The notes under the pieces: model-generated
Databases searched by the model: none
The model's input: the letters and a program-made list of their open reading frames with translations, nothing else
What the model was told of the DNA's origin: nothing
Assembly: GCA_024811115.1 (NCBI GenBank)
Contig: JAKOGH010000811.1
Span: 62,001-126,000, forward strand
Direction: 5' to 3'
Source: Terana coerulea
Lineage: Eukaryota; Basidiomycota; Agaricomycetes; Polyporales; Phanerochaetaceae
DNA length: 64,000 nt
Program-made: the position numbers and the translations under genes
Part shown: positions 32,924-46,240 of the stretch, piece by piece
How positions within the stretch are numbered: the stretch's first letter is position 1
Layout of the letters: each line of letters opens with the position of its first letter

Positions 32924-35072
32924 ATGTCTGGAAAGCAACTGAAGACTTTCACGGAGGAGGAGGTGAACAAGGTGTGTTGCAAGCCACCAACGAACGTCAT
33001 GTGGTGAGCTTACACGAAGAGGCTCCTAGCATAACAAGGAAGGGGATCTCGTAAGTAGGCTGGTTTAGTGAGAGCCATAATCTGGTCTGAAACATTTTTT
33101 TGGCTCGCTGCAGTGGGTTATCATCGACTCTAAAGTCTATGACTTGACACGGTTCGCCGACCTTCACCCAGGTGGATCAGGAGTCCTGTATGCCTCGGGA
33201 GTAGGTATGCCAATGACATCTACTCGGTGTTCCTCCGAGTGTTAACTTCAGGCGCTCCAGCTGGGCAAGACGCAACGAAAGCCTTCTTTGGTCTCCACCG
33301 ACATGAAGTCCTGCTCCGACCTCAGTATGCACGCCTCCAAATTGGAGTCATCGAAGGTCAAGAGGAGACGATCCGTCCGCAAGCCTCTGACGCGCTCTCA
33401 GATGTGCCCTACGCCGAGCCATCATGGCTTTCGAAAGGCTACTACAGCCCCTACTACACCGACGGCCACCGCCGCTTCCAGAAAGCTGTCCGCAAGTTCA
33501 TGACGGAGGTTGTGTACCCTGAGGCGGCAAAGTGCGAAGAGAGCGGGAAGCGGATATCGCAGGAAGTTGTGGACAAGCTTTGGTGCGTCGCAATTTGCTA
33601 TGCTACAGGTGGTAAAGGCTAAATTATGTGTAATCACCGCGGTAGCGAGATGAACATATTCGCAATGCGTATCGGAAAGGGCAAGCACCTGAAGGGCCTG
33701 ACGCTCATGGGTGGCATTGTGACTCCCGAGGAGTTTGACCACTTCCATGAAGTATGTCCATCTAATTCCTCCCAAATTGCACTCGTTGCTTAATCCTCAT
33801 AGGTCATTATCAACTTCGAAATTGGACGTATGGGAACCCGGGCTGCTGTTGATGGTCTCCTTGCTGGAGGCGTCATTGGTCTTCCACCTGTCATTAACTA
33901 CGGTACTCCAGAGGTGCAAGCCAAGGTGATTCCAGAAGTACTTTCTGGGCAGAAATATATCTCTTTGGCGATCACTGGTGAGTGTATCCGCCCATCTCTC
34001 ACGGAAATCACTCACGCCTAGGACTCGCTGTAGAGGCGTTTGCTGGAAGCGACGTTAGTGGATTGCAAACTACCGCTGTGCGTGACGGCGATGAATGGGT
34101 CATCTCGGGCACGAAGAAGTTAGTTTACGTCCTCGGCAATACGGCATTTAAACTCACGTACCTGGTACGCTAGGTGGATTACGAACGGCACATTCTCCGA
34201 TTACTTCACCGTCGGATGCAAAACAGAACAAAGTTTGACCGTTATCCTCGTGCCCCGGTCAGACAAAGTCGAGACCAAAGCTATCAAGACGGCGTACTCA
34301 TCGACTGCGGGGACGGCGTACATTACATTCGACAAGGTCCGCGTACCAATCTCACATACTCTTGGTCCCGTCAACAAAGGCTTGCAAGTTATCCTCGAGC
34401 AATTTCAATCATGAGCGGTGGATGATGTGCTGCACGAGTCTCGCAGCGCAGCGGAGGATAGTAGAGGAGTGCCTCAAGTGGTCCAACCAACGGATTGTAT
34501 TTGGAAAGCCTCTCAACTCACAGGCCGTCATCCGTGCGAAGCTCGCCAACATGATTGCTCGCGTCGAGGCAGCTCAGAATTGGCTGGAGTCTATAACTCA
34601 TCAGATGAATAACGTGTGTCTTACGTCCTTTTTCCTAATAACTGTGCACCCGATCCTCATCTGCCCCGACGATCACGCAGATGTCGTATAGTGAGCAGTC
34701 AGACAAGCTCGCCGGCCCTATTGGACTCCTGAAACAGTACGTGCATCTCACGTGTAATCGATATCTGATCGCTCATGGCTCCAACCTCACCTCTCACGAG
34801 CAGATACATTACGCGTACGGGCCGCGAAACTGCTGAAGACGCCACTCAGATTTTTGGAGGTCGAGGTATCACTACTACGGGCATGGGTAAGCTCGTCGAG
34901 AACGTAAGTCTACCCGCTGTATGCTTTCTTATCTTATCTCATCGCGAGACCTCTGCGATAGTATCACCGTACCTCACCATACGATGCAATTTTGGGAGGT
35001 GCCGAGGACGTTCTTGGGGATTTAGGAGTCCGGCAGGCGATGAAGAAAATGCCGAAGAACGCACGGCTATAA
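32924..35072 (+). CDS. Cytochrome b5 - acyl-CoA dehydrogenase fusion
   Basis: The flavin domain would oxidise an acyl-CoA at the alpha-beta bond. The start at 32924 gives MSGKQLKTFTEEEV. A cytochrome b5 domain follows with HNKEGDLWVIIDSKVYDLT and the haem-ligand motif LHPGG. The dehydrogenase part (about 33380 on) shows FEIGRMGTRAAVDGLLAGG, FAGSDVSGLQTTAV, the FAD-contacting region WITNGTFSDYF, CLKWSNQRIVFGKPLNSQA and the C-terminal ATQIFGGRGITTTGMGKLVE. It ends KKMPKNARL. A 21-base exon encodes HNKEGDL. The fusion is known from fungi; b5 presumably passes electrons to or from the flavin. One frame break lies at about 34394-34397 (before SNFNHERW). Confidence 0.9.
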
Positions 35073-35565
35073 ATTTGCACCGCGTTCTTATATACTTCAG
35101 CTTTCCATGCCTATTTTTTCTATGAAGGGCAATATACCACTCAGTAATCACATTTCTATCCTGTTTCTGGCAGTATACATACCAATACTTGTTACCAGTA
35201 GTAGTACCGTGATGGCTCGCGATCGGCGCCAAAGGACCCTGTACGGAATGTTACTTAGTCAGCCACAAACTAACACCCACCGCAATCTCTATACTTAAGC
35301 AACCTCTCTTCAAGTATTCTAATCTTCGTCACCGGTAGCCCAATCTCTGTAAGTGGCCCACTGCCAGGAGGAAATGTATTCAAAGTCGCACCTGGTCCTT
35401 GTTGATCATGTCTAGTATGGTTTTTCGCTAGCCTGAGCCTGAGCGCGCTCCACGATTACAATACAGCAACAAAATTTGTTGTGAAGGCTGTGTGAAGTCC
35501 GAGTACACCTCTGAAATCTGTTTCAAGGAATGCTGACGGGACCCTTGATTAGTACAGGTCATGCC
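35073..35565. other. Intergenic between acyl-CoA dehydrogenase and TAD2
   Basis: No supported gene; it holds 3' UTR and the TAD2 promoter. Confidence 0.5.
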
Positions 35566-36382
<817 letters not shown>

Positions 36383-36499
36383 AGGGATGATTTGTCCTCG
36401 TGGGTAGTGTGAGTGTCCGAGAATGCCTGGCACGATGAAATTAGTCTATGGCGTGTGTAGTGGGGAATGAATGAGACAATGATGGAAGCCAGCCGTGGC

Positions 36500-37822
36500 C
36501 TATGGACTACTCGTTTCTAGGCTTTCAAGCTGTTTTGCTCGACGGACAGCGGCCCGCCGCAACAACCACGCAATGTTCTCGTAGACCACAAAGGTGACGC
36601 AAGTCCCTGGCAGGACGCGGACCAAGTTGGTCCCAAGCCCACGGTAGAACCCTCTGAACCCTTCCTCTCTCGCAGTACGGGCGATCGTTGCGGGAATGGT
36701 AGGGTACAGATGTGCCGTGGCATTGTTCTGCACCAGGCCCAGTTAGCGGGGTTCACGATGATGACCATGCTTACGTACCTGTAATCGCGACCTAACTACT
36801 TGATACGGGTATGTGATCGACAAAGCAAAAGTTTGCTTGTACCAGACATGGCAGTGTACGCAGTGTTAGACTGTTATAGCCCAGTCAATGTTGATCTTCT
36901 CTGAGTGGGTGCTCGTACTTACAAGTTTGTCGTCATCGTGCGTGTATTCTCGCCCTTCGGCTGCTATTCGTTTCTTCTTGCGATCGAATGCCCACTTCTT
37001 CATCTCCTCGTAGCCCATGAACTGAATGGCACCGTTGCTCACTCCGAAGAGGGCTAGGCTAGTTCCGCGATATAGACCAGGAATGCCTTCGGCCCGGTAT
37101 ATTGACTTGAGGCCGTCTATGACAATGCCATGAACATTCAAAAGGCAGGGCAAGGTAGCATTGAGGAAAGCTTACGCCAAAGGCCGCGATACGCTAGAGG
37201 TTGCTCCAGGCGCGTGGTGAACATGCGAACCTTCACGACCCATATAGGGTTCGTCATAATGGCAGTCACAGCACCTATATGCGAAAATCAGTGTCAACAG
37301 AGGAATCAGTGTGCACCTGAATTGCGAACTTGCTTGTGCAGAATATAGAAGGTATGAGCCCGCTGACAACTTGTTCGAAGGATCGCCGCCAGTCGCACGC
37401 TGCTTCAGCATGTTATAGCTTTCAAGGACGATCCAAGACGGGGCCCATCCGGTCAGCACAGCACACATCTTGAAGCCGGGTTTGCTTACAATAGAAAGTA
37501 GAGGCCCCAGCTAGAAGCATTGCCTGCGATGTTCGGTCCTACACCACGATACAGACCCCTCCAACCCTGACTTTCCTTGATATCCTTCAAAGCCAGCCAT
37601 ATCTGCTGTCCAATGCCTCCTTTTGGACGGTCAGTTGCGACTTGGAACTTGATCTTCAAGAGGTCCAAAGGGTGCATACACAGGACAGCGACCACACCTG
37701 CCCCAATGCCCGCACAAGCATGGTCCTGGATGTGGCACCGTCAGTTCAGCTCACAGGGACGACGAGTGCATGCTCACCAAGGCAGACGTAGGAAAAAAGC
37801 TTGGTGGAGGTTTACTGTTCAT
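36500..37822 (-). CDS. Mitochondrial carrier, FAD/folate transporter type (Flx1/SLC25A32-like)
   Basis: An inner-membrane solute carrier with three repeats. The start at 37822 reads MNSKPPPSFFPTSAL, with an intron before DHACAGIGAGVVAVL. The repeat signatures are MHPLDLLKIKFQV, TNPIWVVKVRM and YPYQVVRSRLQ. The second, with PIW, and the third are typical of the FAD/folate and pyrimidine-nucleotide group; I favour FAD/folate. GVSNGAIQFMGYEEMK and GFYRGLGTNLVRVLPGTC also fit. It ends LESLETSSP. The frame breaks at the A-run 36827-36830 on the plus strand: one missing base separates GTSK from FALSITYPYQ. Confidence 0.87.
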
Positions 37823-38302
37823 ACGCACAGGGTAGCTTTATGAGAAATGAGCGCTATGAGCAGACAGACTCTGAGTCTGACGAGTCGAATTTTGGAGCGC
37901 GTCGGTAATCTTGGGCGGCAAGAGGCACGGACTTACAGATAAGATAATCATAACATCGGCGCTCGGAGACTCCTGCCAGCTTGCAAGGGGGCTCTGGTCC
38001 TCCTGAGCCCATCGCTACCACCCGCATATGCACCAGCAGGACCTGAGTCCCTTCCGGAGACGTGAGCGGTTTATGTCACCTGTCGCGTATAGAGCGCGTG
38101 CTGAGCATCATGCATTTATTATCCAGAAAGCCTCTGAGGACTACTATATTCTATAACTCCGACTCTCAGCTCTCAATCTCCTTGGGTGCCACACAGTGGC
38201 CATACAAAAGGGCATATGCCTTCACTTACACCTCGTCTACTGACAGCTTTTCGCACGTTCCGGCCCACGTACCCTCGCCTTCTAAGACCCATATCTCGAC
38301 CG
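37823..38302. other. Divergent promoter between carrier and prolyl oligopeptidase
   Basis: The oligopeptidase frame stays open upstream to about 38186 with an Arg-rich reading, so a longer N-terminus is possible. Otherwise no coding signal. Confidence 0.45.
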
Positions 38303-41300
38303 ATGTCCTATGGGGCGACCACGCCATGGACACCAAACGCATATCCGTATACTAGGCGTTCCAAACACTTCGACGTGTATAAAAGCGAGGAGAAAGGAGA
38401 AGTTTCTGTTTTTGATCCTTATGAACATCTAGGGACCAGTTCTTCGGAAACAGACACATGGACGAATGCTCAAGTCGCTTTCACGCAGGCATACCTGGAC
38501 AAAAACCCCGACAGACAAAATCTGGAGGAAGAGATTAGGAAAGAATACAGACTACGCCAAGGTTCTATTCCTGTGTACTCACAATCTCCGAAGGATATAA
38601 TGTTTATTTGGTATCGTAGTTCTCACAACCAAGCAAAAGGATGACGGCCGCTGGTACTGGTACTACAACAGCGGTCTACAGCCCCAGTCGGGTGCGTAAC
38701 TACTGCTTGTTGTACCACGTCCATGAGGCTTAATGTCCGCCTTTCCAGTAATATACCGGTCTAAAGACGGCGTTTTACCCCCTATGTCCAATGAGGAAGG
38801 TCCCGGAGGTGAAGTTTTCTTCGACGTGTGTTGTGCGCCCACTCCACCATCGCCGAGCTATACTGACACGTTCCCCTTGTTACCATTCCTCTTGGAACTC
38901 CAGCCGAACTTGCTGTCTGATGATGGCACAGCCTCCTTAGCGGCTACGGCGTTTTCGCGTTCCGGCAAATACTTCGCATATGGCATTTCTCGTTCGGTGT
39001 GTCCGCTTTCTCCGCGACAACTTGGTGCTTTCTAGACGGTCATCAAAGGGTAGTGACTTCTACACCATATATGTGCGTCCAACGACTTCGCCATTGGCAG
39101 TAGTAGACGGAGTAAATGCATCACACAACGATGGCCGTCTCCCCGATGAGATCCGGTTTGTGAAGTTCTCGAACATTTCCTGGGCAAGCGACTCCAAAGG
39201 CTTTTTCTACCAGGTTCGTGCAGGCAATCTATCTGTGCGAAATCTCCTGTTTAACGTGATCCTATCCTCTGCTCAAGCGGTACCCCGAACGGAAGTCGCA
39301 TGGTGAGGCTTCCGATGACCTCGCGGGTACAGAAACTGAGAGCGACAAGAATGCAATGCTATTTTATCACCGCGTTGGCACTCAACAATGTTGGTCTGAA
39401 ATATGCTTCAGTCGTGCGACCACGTAGTCTGATATGTCCACCATCAGCTGACGACATACTCATACACGAAGATGCGTCGAACCCGGAATGGTTCTTTGGC
39501 GTTGAGGCATCCGAGGTGGATGGCCGCTACCTGATTATGTCCGTGTCGATGGACACGTCTCGGGTGGGTTCTGACTACCTTTTCCATCTGAAAGCCGCTT
39601 CATCTGGCAACAGAAAAACCTGCTTTGGATCGCAGATTTGCACGACAATAGCATAGGGAAGAATATGAAGTGGAACAAGCTCATTGACGAATTTGACGCG
39701 TCTTACACATAGTATGTGCCTTATCTGGTGTCGTTTCGTTGAGCTCAGTTCGTCGCAGCATCGCCAACGATGCCACTAAGTTCTACTTTCTTACGAACAA
39801 AGATGCGCCGCAGTACAAGCTGGTTAGCGTGGATATATCGGAATGCCCAAGCCAACGAGTGTTCACGGACGTCATACCGGAAGATCAGAATGCACACTTG
39901 GAAGACGTTCAGCCAGTGAACAAGGACAATTTCGCGGTGGTCTACAAGCGTAACGTGAAAGATGAGATGTACATCTACTCTATGGATGGGGTGCAGGTGG
40001 AGCGCATCGCACCCGATTTCGTAGGCGCTGCTATGGTTGGGGGACGCCGTGAAGACTCGTGGTTCTTTGCCACATTAACGGGCTTTACAAATCCAGGAAT
40101 TGTCTGCCAGTATGACTTCAGTCAACCAAAAGGGCAGGAATGGAGTACCTATCGCACTACTCTCCTCAGTGGCCTGAAAGCCGACGACTTCAAGGCCAAA
40201 CAGGTACTGATGTTAGAACGTGATTGCTCGTTTGTGTTCGCTCAAGTCTTCCAGGTGTGGTATACCAGTAAGGACGGCACGAAGGTCCCCATGTTCATTG
40301 TGTGGCACAAGGATACAAAGTTTGACGGGACAGCGCCAGCCATACAATATGGTCAGTTCTGCATAAATGCTCATTTGGCTCCTCCAGTCGGATTCAAGCT
40401 CAATTTAGGCTACGGCGGCTTCACCATCTCAATCAATCCGTTCTTCAGTGCTTCCATGCTCACTTTCTTGCAACGGTACGGCGCCATCTTGGCCGTGCCC
40501 AACATTCGGGGCGGAGGAGAATTCGGTGAAGAGTGGCACCTAGCCGGGACTCGCGAGCGCAAGGTCAATTCCTTCGATGACTTCATCGCCGCTACGTGAG
40601 TGATCGTCGCCATTTTCCCGGAATCTGTCTAAGCCTTGACGACTATCAGCGAGTATCTAGTTCAGAACAAGTACGCCGCCTTCGGGAAAGTCGCAATCAA
40701 CGGGGGCTCTAATGGCGGTATGACACTACCGCACCTTCTCCAATCCAAACCTAAAAATACGTATTCAGGTCTTCTTGTGGCTGCATGCGTGAACCGTGCC
40801 CGTGAAGGCTTGATCGGTGCTGCGGTGGCGGAGGTCGGTGTACTCGACCTGTTGAAGGTATGTCACGCTATTCATTCGCTTACCGGATCATGGCTGACGA
40901 CGCATTTTATAGTTCGCTGACTTCACTATCGGTTCGTCGAGGCTGGTGTTTGCTGACTACCTTTGCTCATGGTCGTTTCTCGCTTCCAGGCCGCGCTTGG
41001 ACTTCGGACTACGGTGATCCGCACGACCCTCACGACTTCGATTTTATCTACCCCATCTCTCCGCTGCACAATGTCCCCAAGGACAAGATCCTCCCCCGAC
41101 GATCCTCTTGACAGCGGACCGTAAGTCACCACGCACGCCCGTGTGGATGCAACTGACTAACATGATTTGTAGATGATGACCGTGTTGTGCCCCTGCACTC
41201 TTACAAGCATGCTGCTACACTCCAACACACCCTGCCGAACAATCCTCATCCGTTGCTAATTCGCATCGACAAGAAGGCAGGGCATGGCGCTGGAAAGTCC

Positions 41301-41442
41301 ACCGATCAAAGGTTGGTGTTCAAATTATGTACATATTTCCCGTATCTGACTCTGAATCGTTCTCGTTAGGATCAAAGAAGCCGCGGACAAATGGGGCTTC
41401 GTCGCTCAGTCCCTCGGGCTACGAGTCAAAGCAAGTTCCTAA
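38303..41442 (+). CDS. Prolyl oligopeptidase (family S9A)
   Basis: A cytosolic-type serine peptidase that cleaves after proline in short peptides. I chose the ATG at 38303 ([20 protein letters not shown]) because family members begin close to this point; upstream in-frame codons could extend it. The beta-propeller shows [45 protein letters not shown] and [17 protein letters not shown]. The hydrolase domain has [13 protein letters not shown], the nucleophile motif GGSNGG, the catalytic Asp in TADHDDRVVP and the catalytic His in KAGHGAG. All three catalytic residues are present. About 15 exons. Three indels break the frame: about 38550, the A-run 38635-38638, and the C-run 41093-41097. No macrocyclised-peptide precursor gene is visible nearby, so a housekeeping role is likely. 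Confidence 0.93.
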
Positions 41443-42323
41443 CTACGCTTGGGTCTCAAGAGCCTCATGCATGAAATGCATGAACGCCAAACCCTGCTGT
41501 TACTGCTGCCCCTTGCGGCCTTGATCTCAAGAAACGCGACTATGTACAGCTGTGGCTTATGTAATATGTAATAACCTCTAGCTTATATCGAACCCGTACG
41601 TTCACTATCGTAGTTTGAGGTCAGTCTTCTTCCCTGCGCACCCTTCGAGTTGCTCTCAGCCGTACGAACGCCGGCCCGCTTGGGCCGAGCTCCCGTTTAA
41701 ATAAGAAGACGTCGACGTTCAAACGCTCACGTCGGACGTTGACCTTCACGTCTTCCCCGGCTGAGGAAAGGAGTTTAACATGAGGTGGAGGATATCGCTA
41801 ACTTGCACCCTCCCAACCAATTGGGCCTAGACCTCGTGTGGTAATTAGTACACAGGTATTAGCACTCGTCTGCAACTAGTGTGCAAGGGCGTTTGTTGGC
41901 TGAACTGTGGCGTGCGCCTGGTTTTTGAAAATGTGGGAGGGCATGCTGATGACATGACTACGCATTTGAAAACATAAGCTATACCGAGTCACTACTAGTG
42001 ATCATACGTTTTCCGGTCACTTGAGGATGGTAAGGGCGTTTCCGGCGAGTACTTGATGAATCGATGAACCTCCACCACCTTCAGCGTTGTTCTTGCTCTT
42101 GCAACCCACCTCGACGACTACAGACTTCACCTAGTTCTGGTTCTCCCTGTTACCTACATGAACCCTTGCTGATTGCCTCCTTCAGCCTTGCTGTGCTGGC
42201 TGACGTGACGTCAACTACCGTGCATACATCAGGCGCCAGTCTCGGCAGAGATTGGATTCTCGGGAACGTGGCGTGCTCAGCCTTCATAACGTCCCAGACG
42301 TTCCCTCGTCGTCGTCTTCGACG
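41443..42323. other. Intergenic, 880 bases without a gene
   Basis: No conserved frame. The right part should be the promoter of the gene at 42324. I see no repeat or mobile element. Confidence 0.45.
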
Positions 42324-45300
42324 ATGGCAAAGCCCACACTCGTTCAATCGGTCCTGAACCGACCGTCGCAAAGCTACCACTTCCCGTCGACGAAGGACTA
42401 TCACTCGACGAAACAAGACTTACTCCGTGCCGCGAGCGAGGCATCATCCACGGCTGACTCTCGTCCACAGTCCTATTTCACTGCGCCAGACTCAGAGTCC
42501 GGATGGCGTTCATCACTCTCGTCGGTTTCACATTATAGCGATGCTCGTACATCATCCGAGGTGTCTTCTCGCCGTTCCCAATCTACCATACGTTCTGAGG
42601 TGAGTACATAGCTATGAGGATGCCAGGTACTCAACTTGCCTAACACACGCTGGTGACTTCTCATCAACCTTATAGACATCTTCGACGTCGACAAGACCAC
42701 GGCAGGCCCGTCCGAAGTCCCAGAGATCACCCTTGACGCACTCTACCGCTTCATCTCGCTCTAATACGGATGATCTATTTGACACGAATCTGGTTACGTC
42801 TTCCTCATATACACCACCTACTAGCTTTTCCTCGAACACCACTCCTACACAGTCCCCTCTTCCATCTCTGAACAACCAGTCGTCATCTATCTCCGACCGG
42901 AAGTCAGGGAAGTCACTTCCTGGGGTTGGGCCTGACGGAGACACCGAGGAGAGTTTTGGAGACGGGGGCTCTTCAGACGAAGACGTATTCTATACGCCTA
43001 CATCATCCGATGTTGGCTCTCCACATGCCTCTCAAACGTCCAGAGACATGCGCCTGGACCCAAAGACTTTGACCTATGCCCTGGTCCCTTTGCCACATTT
43101 GAAGTCCAAATCGTCCGTGAAGTCGAAGTCATCACTTGATGGCCTCAAATCTCCCCTTTCCGAAGCTGCTGTTTCACGCACTTCCCGCAATTCTTCGGAA
43201 GAGTCGCTGCTGGATACCAGCTCGACCTCGTCAGCGGATGGGACGGTTGCTTCCTCTGTCACCTCATCCCGTGCGACACAATCCTCGCTAGTCAGCCCTC
43301 TAACCTCAGACTACGGCGGCAGCAAGAAAGGAGACAATGTCACGAAGATTACCATAGCTCGGTCGTCCAAGCAATCCGACACAGCATCTGCACGAAGCTC
43401 GCAGCCTTCTGTACGTGGGCAACCCCGCCCGCTGTCCGCAACTCGAAAGCGGTCCCGTCCCGAGGTTCGCCACGATCGACAGCAGACATACACTGATGAG
43501 GACTGGGCCAAAGAGGTACGCTGGTTGGCTCCTGCCATAGCTATAAAGCAAGAGCCTGGACGACAACATCCGCCCCCGCTTCCTCCAGGCTACCTTCATC
43601 CGTCACAGCCTACCCATGCACCGCCACTTCCCTCTTCGAGAATACCCAAGCCGCAGCCATCCAAGTCCTACCCACCCCCGGCCCCTTCAGCTGAACATCG
43701 GAAGCGCACACGCAGGTCGCGTGGCAGTCGATCAAGTAGAGGACGTATGTCCGCACTACTGGAAGAAGACGAGAGCGATTACAGTGATGTCACTCCTGGC
43801 GCAAGCAGCGCAGAGCCGAGTCGCGCCCCTTCTCCCATACGTGAGGAGGGTCAGGAACCAGTACAGATGCCCGGGGCGTCTGTTATGCGGTCTCAGTCCC
43901 ATCGCTCTGCGAAGGAACATTCGTCGAGTGACGAGGCGCACGAAAGTCCAGATGCGCGTTTGCAGGCCTACGCGCGTGCGCAAGGTCAGCGGCGTCGATC
44001 GTACTCGAATACGTACCGACTATCCCGCTCGGTGTCGCCATCCACCTTCTCATTCTCGGCGACGTTGCCTACGCACGCCATTCCCACTCCTACGGTCGAA
44101 TCTGACCCGGCATCAAGAGCGAACGGATACACGAGTCTGACCCTGCCGCGCGCCGCCAACCCCGCTGATGCGAAACATGGTATGGGAGATGGCAAAGTCG
44201 ACCTCGTTCGAGCCGGAATAGCGCAAAGCAGCATGGCGAGCGTAGAGGTGACACGAGGGTCTGCGCAGCAGGGACCTGGGCCGAGGAAGAAACGAAGAAC
44301 ATTCTCTTTCCAGCTTCTTCCGTTCAAGAAATCAAAGGGCAAAGGCAAGGAGTCCATGACACCTGCGCACTTGCTTGATACCCTCCCTGTCCCGGTGGCG
44401 TTCCTCTCACACCTACCGCCACCGAACTACGTGCCATCGTCCCATGTGCTGATCCAGGTATTTGCCGTGGGACTCGACTGGCTGGATTCGTTGCTGGTAC
44501 AGGAGAAAACCGTCAACGGAGCCAAGGGTGCGGGCTTCATTCCCGGGCGGAGCGTAGTTGGCAAAGCGATAGAGGTTGGCTGGGAGGTCAAAGCCGATGT
44601 GTGCAAACGGGGAGATTGGATCGTAGCATTGTTGGATGTGAAAAGGTGCGACCAATTCGACCCATATATGCAATCGCAGGGATATTCATTTACTGATTTT
44701 ATTCGTAGTCCGGAGCACTAGCGGAATTCATCGTTGCGGAACGCCATCGAGTGCATAGAGCGCCACAGCCACAATCTCGTCCCACCTCATTCTTCCCTCC
44801 GGACCGTCGTTCACACGTCCGTTCACAATCGCTACCTAGCCAGTTTGGTCGGCAACCGCACAAGAATTTACTGCCCCCGGCTGCTATGACCATAGACGAA
44901 CTGGCGCTCCTACCGCTTTGCGGGCTAGCTGCACATCGTGCCGTTCGGACGTTCGCGGATGTCATCTCACCTGCGAAGCCGAGGCCAGACAACGGACAGA
45001 CGGCGGCGCGTGTCCGCATACTGGTGGTACACGGTCACGACGGTCCCGGAGCGCTCGCAGTTCAAATGTTGGCCCGACGAGGTGTCAGAGTCTGGGTGCA
45101 AGTCCCGGATTCAGCAGCCAGAGGCGACGAAAACGAAGGCACCGAGGACGACGCGGAGGAACCGGTCGCCAGCGGATCCGCCGCGCCGAAGCCCAAACAG
45201 ACTCGTTTCGACAGGCTTGAAGCGCGCCTGCGTGCCTGGGGCGCAGAGGCGATCTGCGTCGGCGACCCGGTGGAAGTCCTCGAGAGGCTAGTCCAGGACG

Positions 45301-45989
45301 GATGTGCGTTCGACGGGATTCTCGACACCATCGGCGGCGTCGAGATCTGGGAGTCCGGGCGGAAGGTCTTGCTCGTCGATCCCGAGCAAGACTCCACGTT
45401 GCAGCGGGGTTCGCCGCAGAGTCCGGCTTCCCCGTCCAACGCCCCCTCTTCCTCGCCGTCCAAGGCGAGCTCGAGCTCCAACAAGCGCACCTTCGCGCTG
45501 ACACAGTTCACGACGCTCGTTGGCGACACGCCCGCGCGCCCGATCCCCTCTGCGAACGACCACCTGCGGTCCGGCTTCCGGTCGCTGAAGCGCACGATGT
45601 CCTCAGGCAGCCGGAGCCGGAGCAGCAGCCCGACCAAACCCTCGGCTGCGAGCGTGCTGTCCTCGCCTAGCAAGGACAGCCTCGGCCCGCTGCTGCGCCG
45701 GAACTCGTCGCTCAAGTCGAAGACGAAGAAGCGGACCGTGAGCTACGCGTGGGTGAGCGTCGCCGCCGACGTGGACTTTGAGGGCGAGGACGTGCGCGAC
45801 TCGCTGGGTGCCGTCGTCGGCATGGTCGAGGAGGGCTCGGTCCGGCCGTGGGTCGGCGAGGACGACGACGACGACGGTCCGCGGCTGGTGCCGTTCGACA
45901 AGTCGCCCGAGCTGTTTAGGAGAGATGGAGATGGCCCTGTGGGGCAGTTGAGAGACGGGGGAACGTGTGTTGTGCGAGTTGTGCGATAG
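42324..45989 (+). CDS. Giant disordered protein with a C-terminal quinone-reductase-like (MDR) domain
   Basis: About 1,170 residues. The start at 42324 reads MAKPTLVQSVLNRPSQSYHF; the frame before it lacks an ATG. Roughly the first 700 residues are Ser/Thr/Pro-rich disorder with many basic patches. From about 44360 an MDR fold appears: HVLIQVFAVGLDWLDSLLVQ, GFIPGRSVVGKAIEVG, GDWIVALLD, then SGALAEFIVAERHRV after an intron, ELALLPLCGLAAHRAV, a Rossmann segment ILVVHGHDGPGALAVQML, FDGILDTIGGVEIW and AWVSVAADVDFEGEDV. Long Ser-rich or acidic inserts split the fold. No zinc site is evident, as in quinone reductases. Whether it is enzymatic or a scaffold is unknown. The intron near 44638-44708 is in phase only with donor GTGAAA; an indel is an alternative. 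Confidence 0.8.
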
Positions 45990-46240
45990 GACGGTGTTTC
46001 ACGGACAGTCACGACCATACCGCCACGGTTTGTTGTATAATGTTTCATAGTAGATGATCTGCCTCCATATTCCCTATATACCTCCAGCATGTGTAATAAC
46101 ATAAACACACACCGTAATTCAAGATGTACCAGTACATGTAGTTCTACCTAGTTTTCCTTCTTGGACATGTTGCATACGATCTATTGGTTATTTCACAATC
46201 TACATCATGGATGGACGTCGACGGGACTGTGAACTATCTT

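Noticed and set aside
38303..41442. Prolyl oligopeptidase as part of a cyclic-peptide toxin cluster
   Set aside because: The peptidase is of a widespread housekeeping type and no precursor-peptide gene or other cluster member is visible in the neighbouring sequence.
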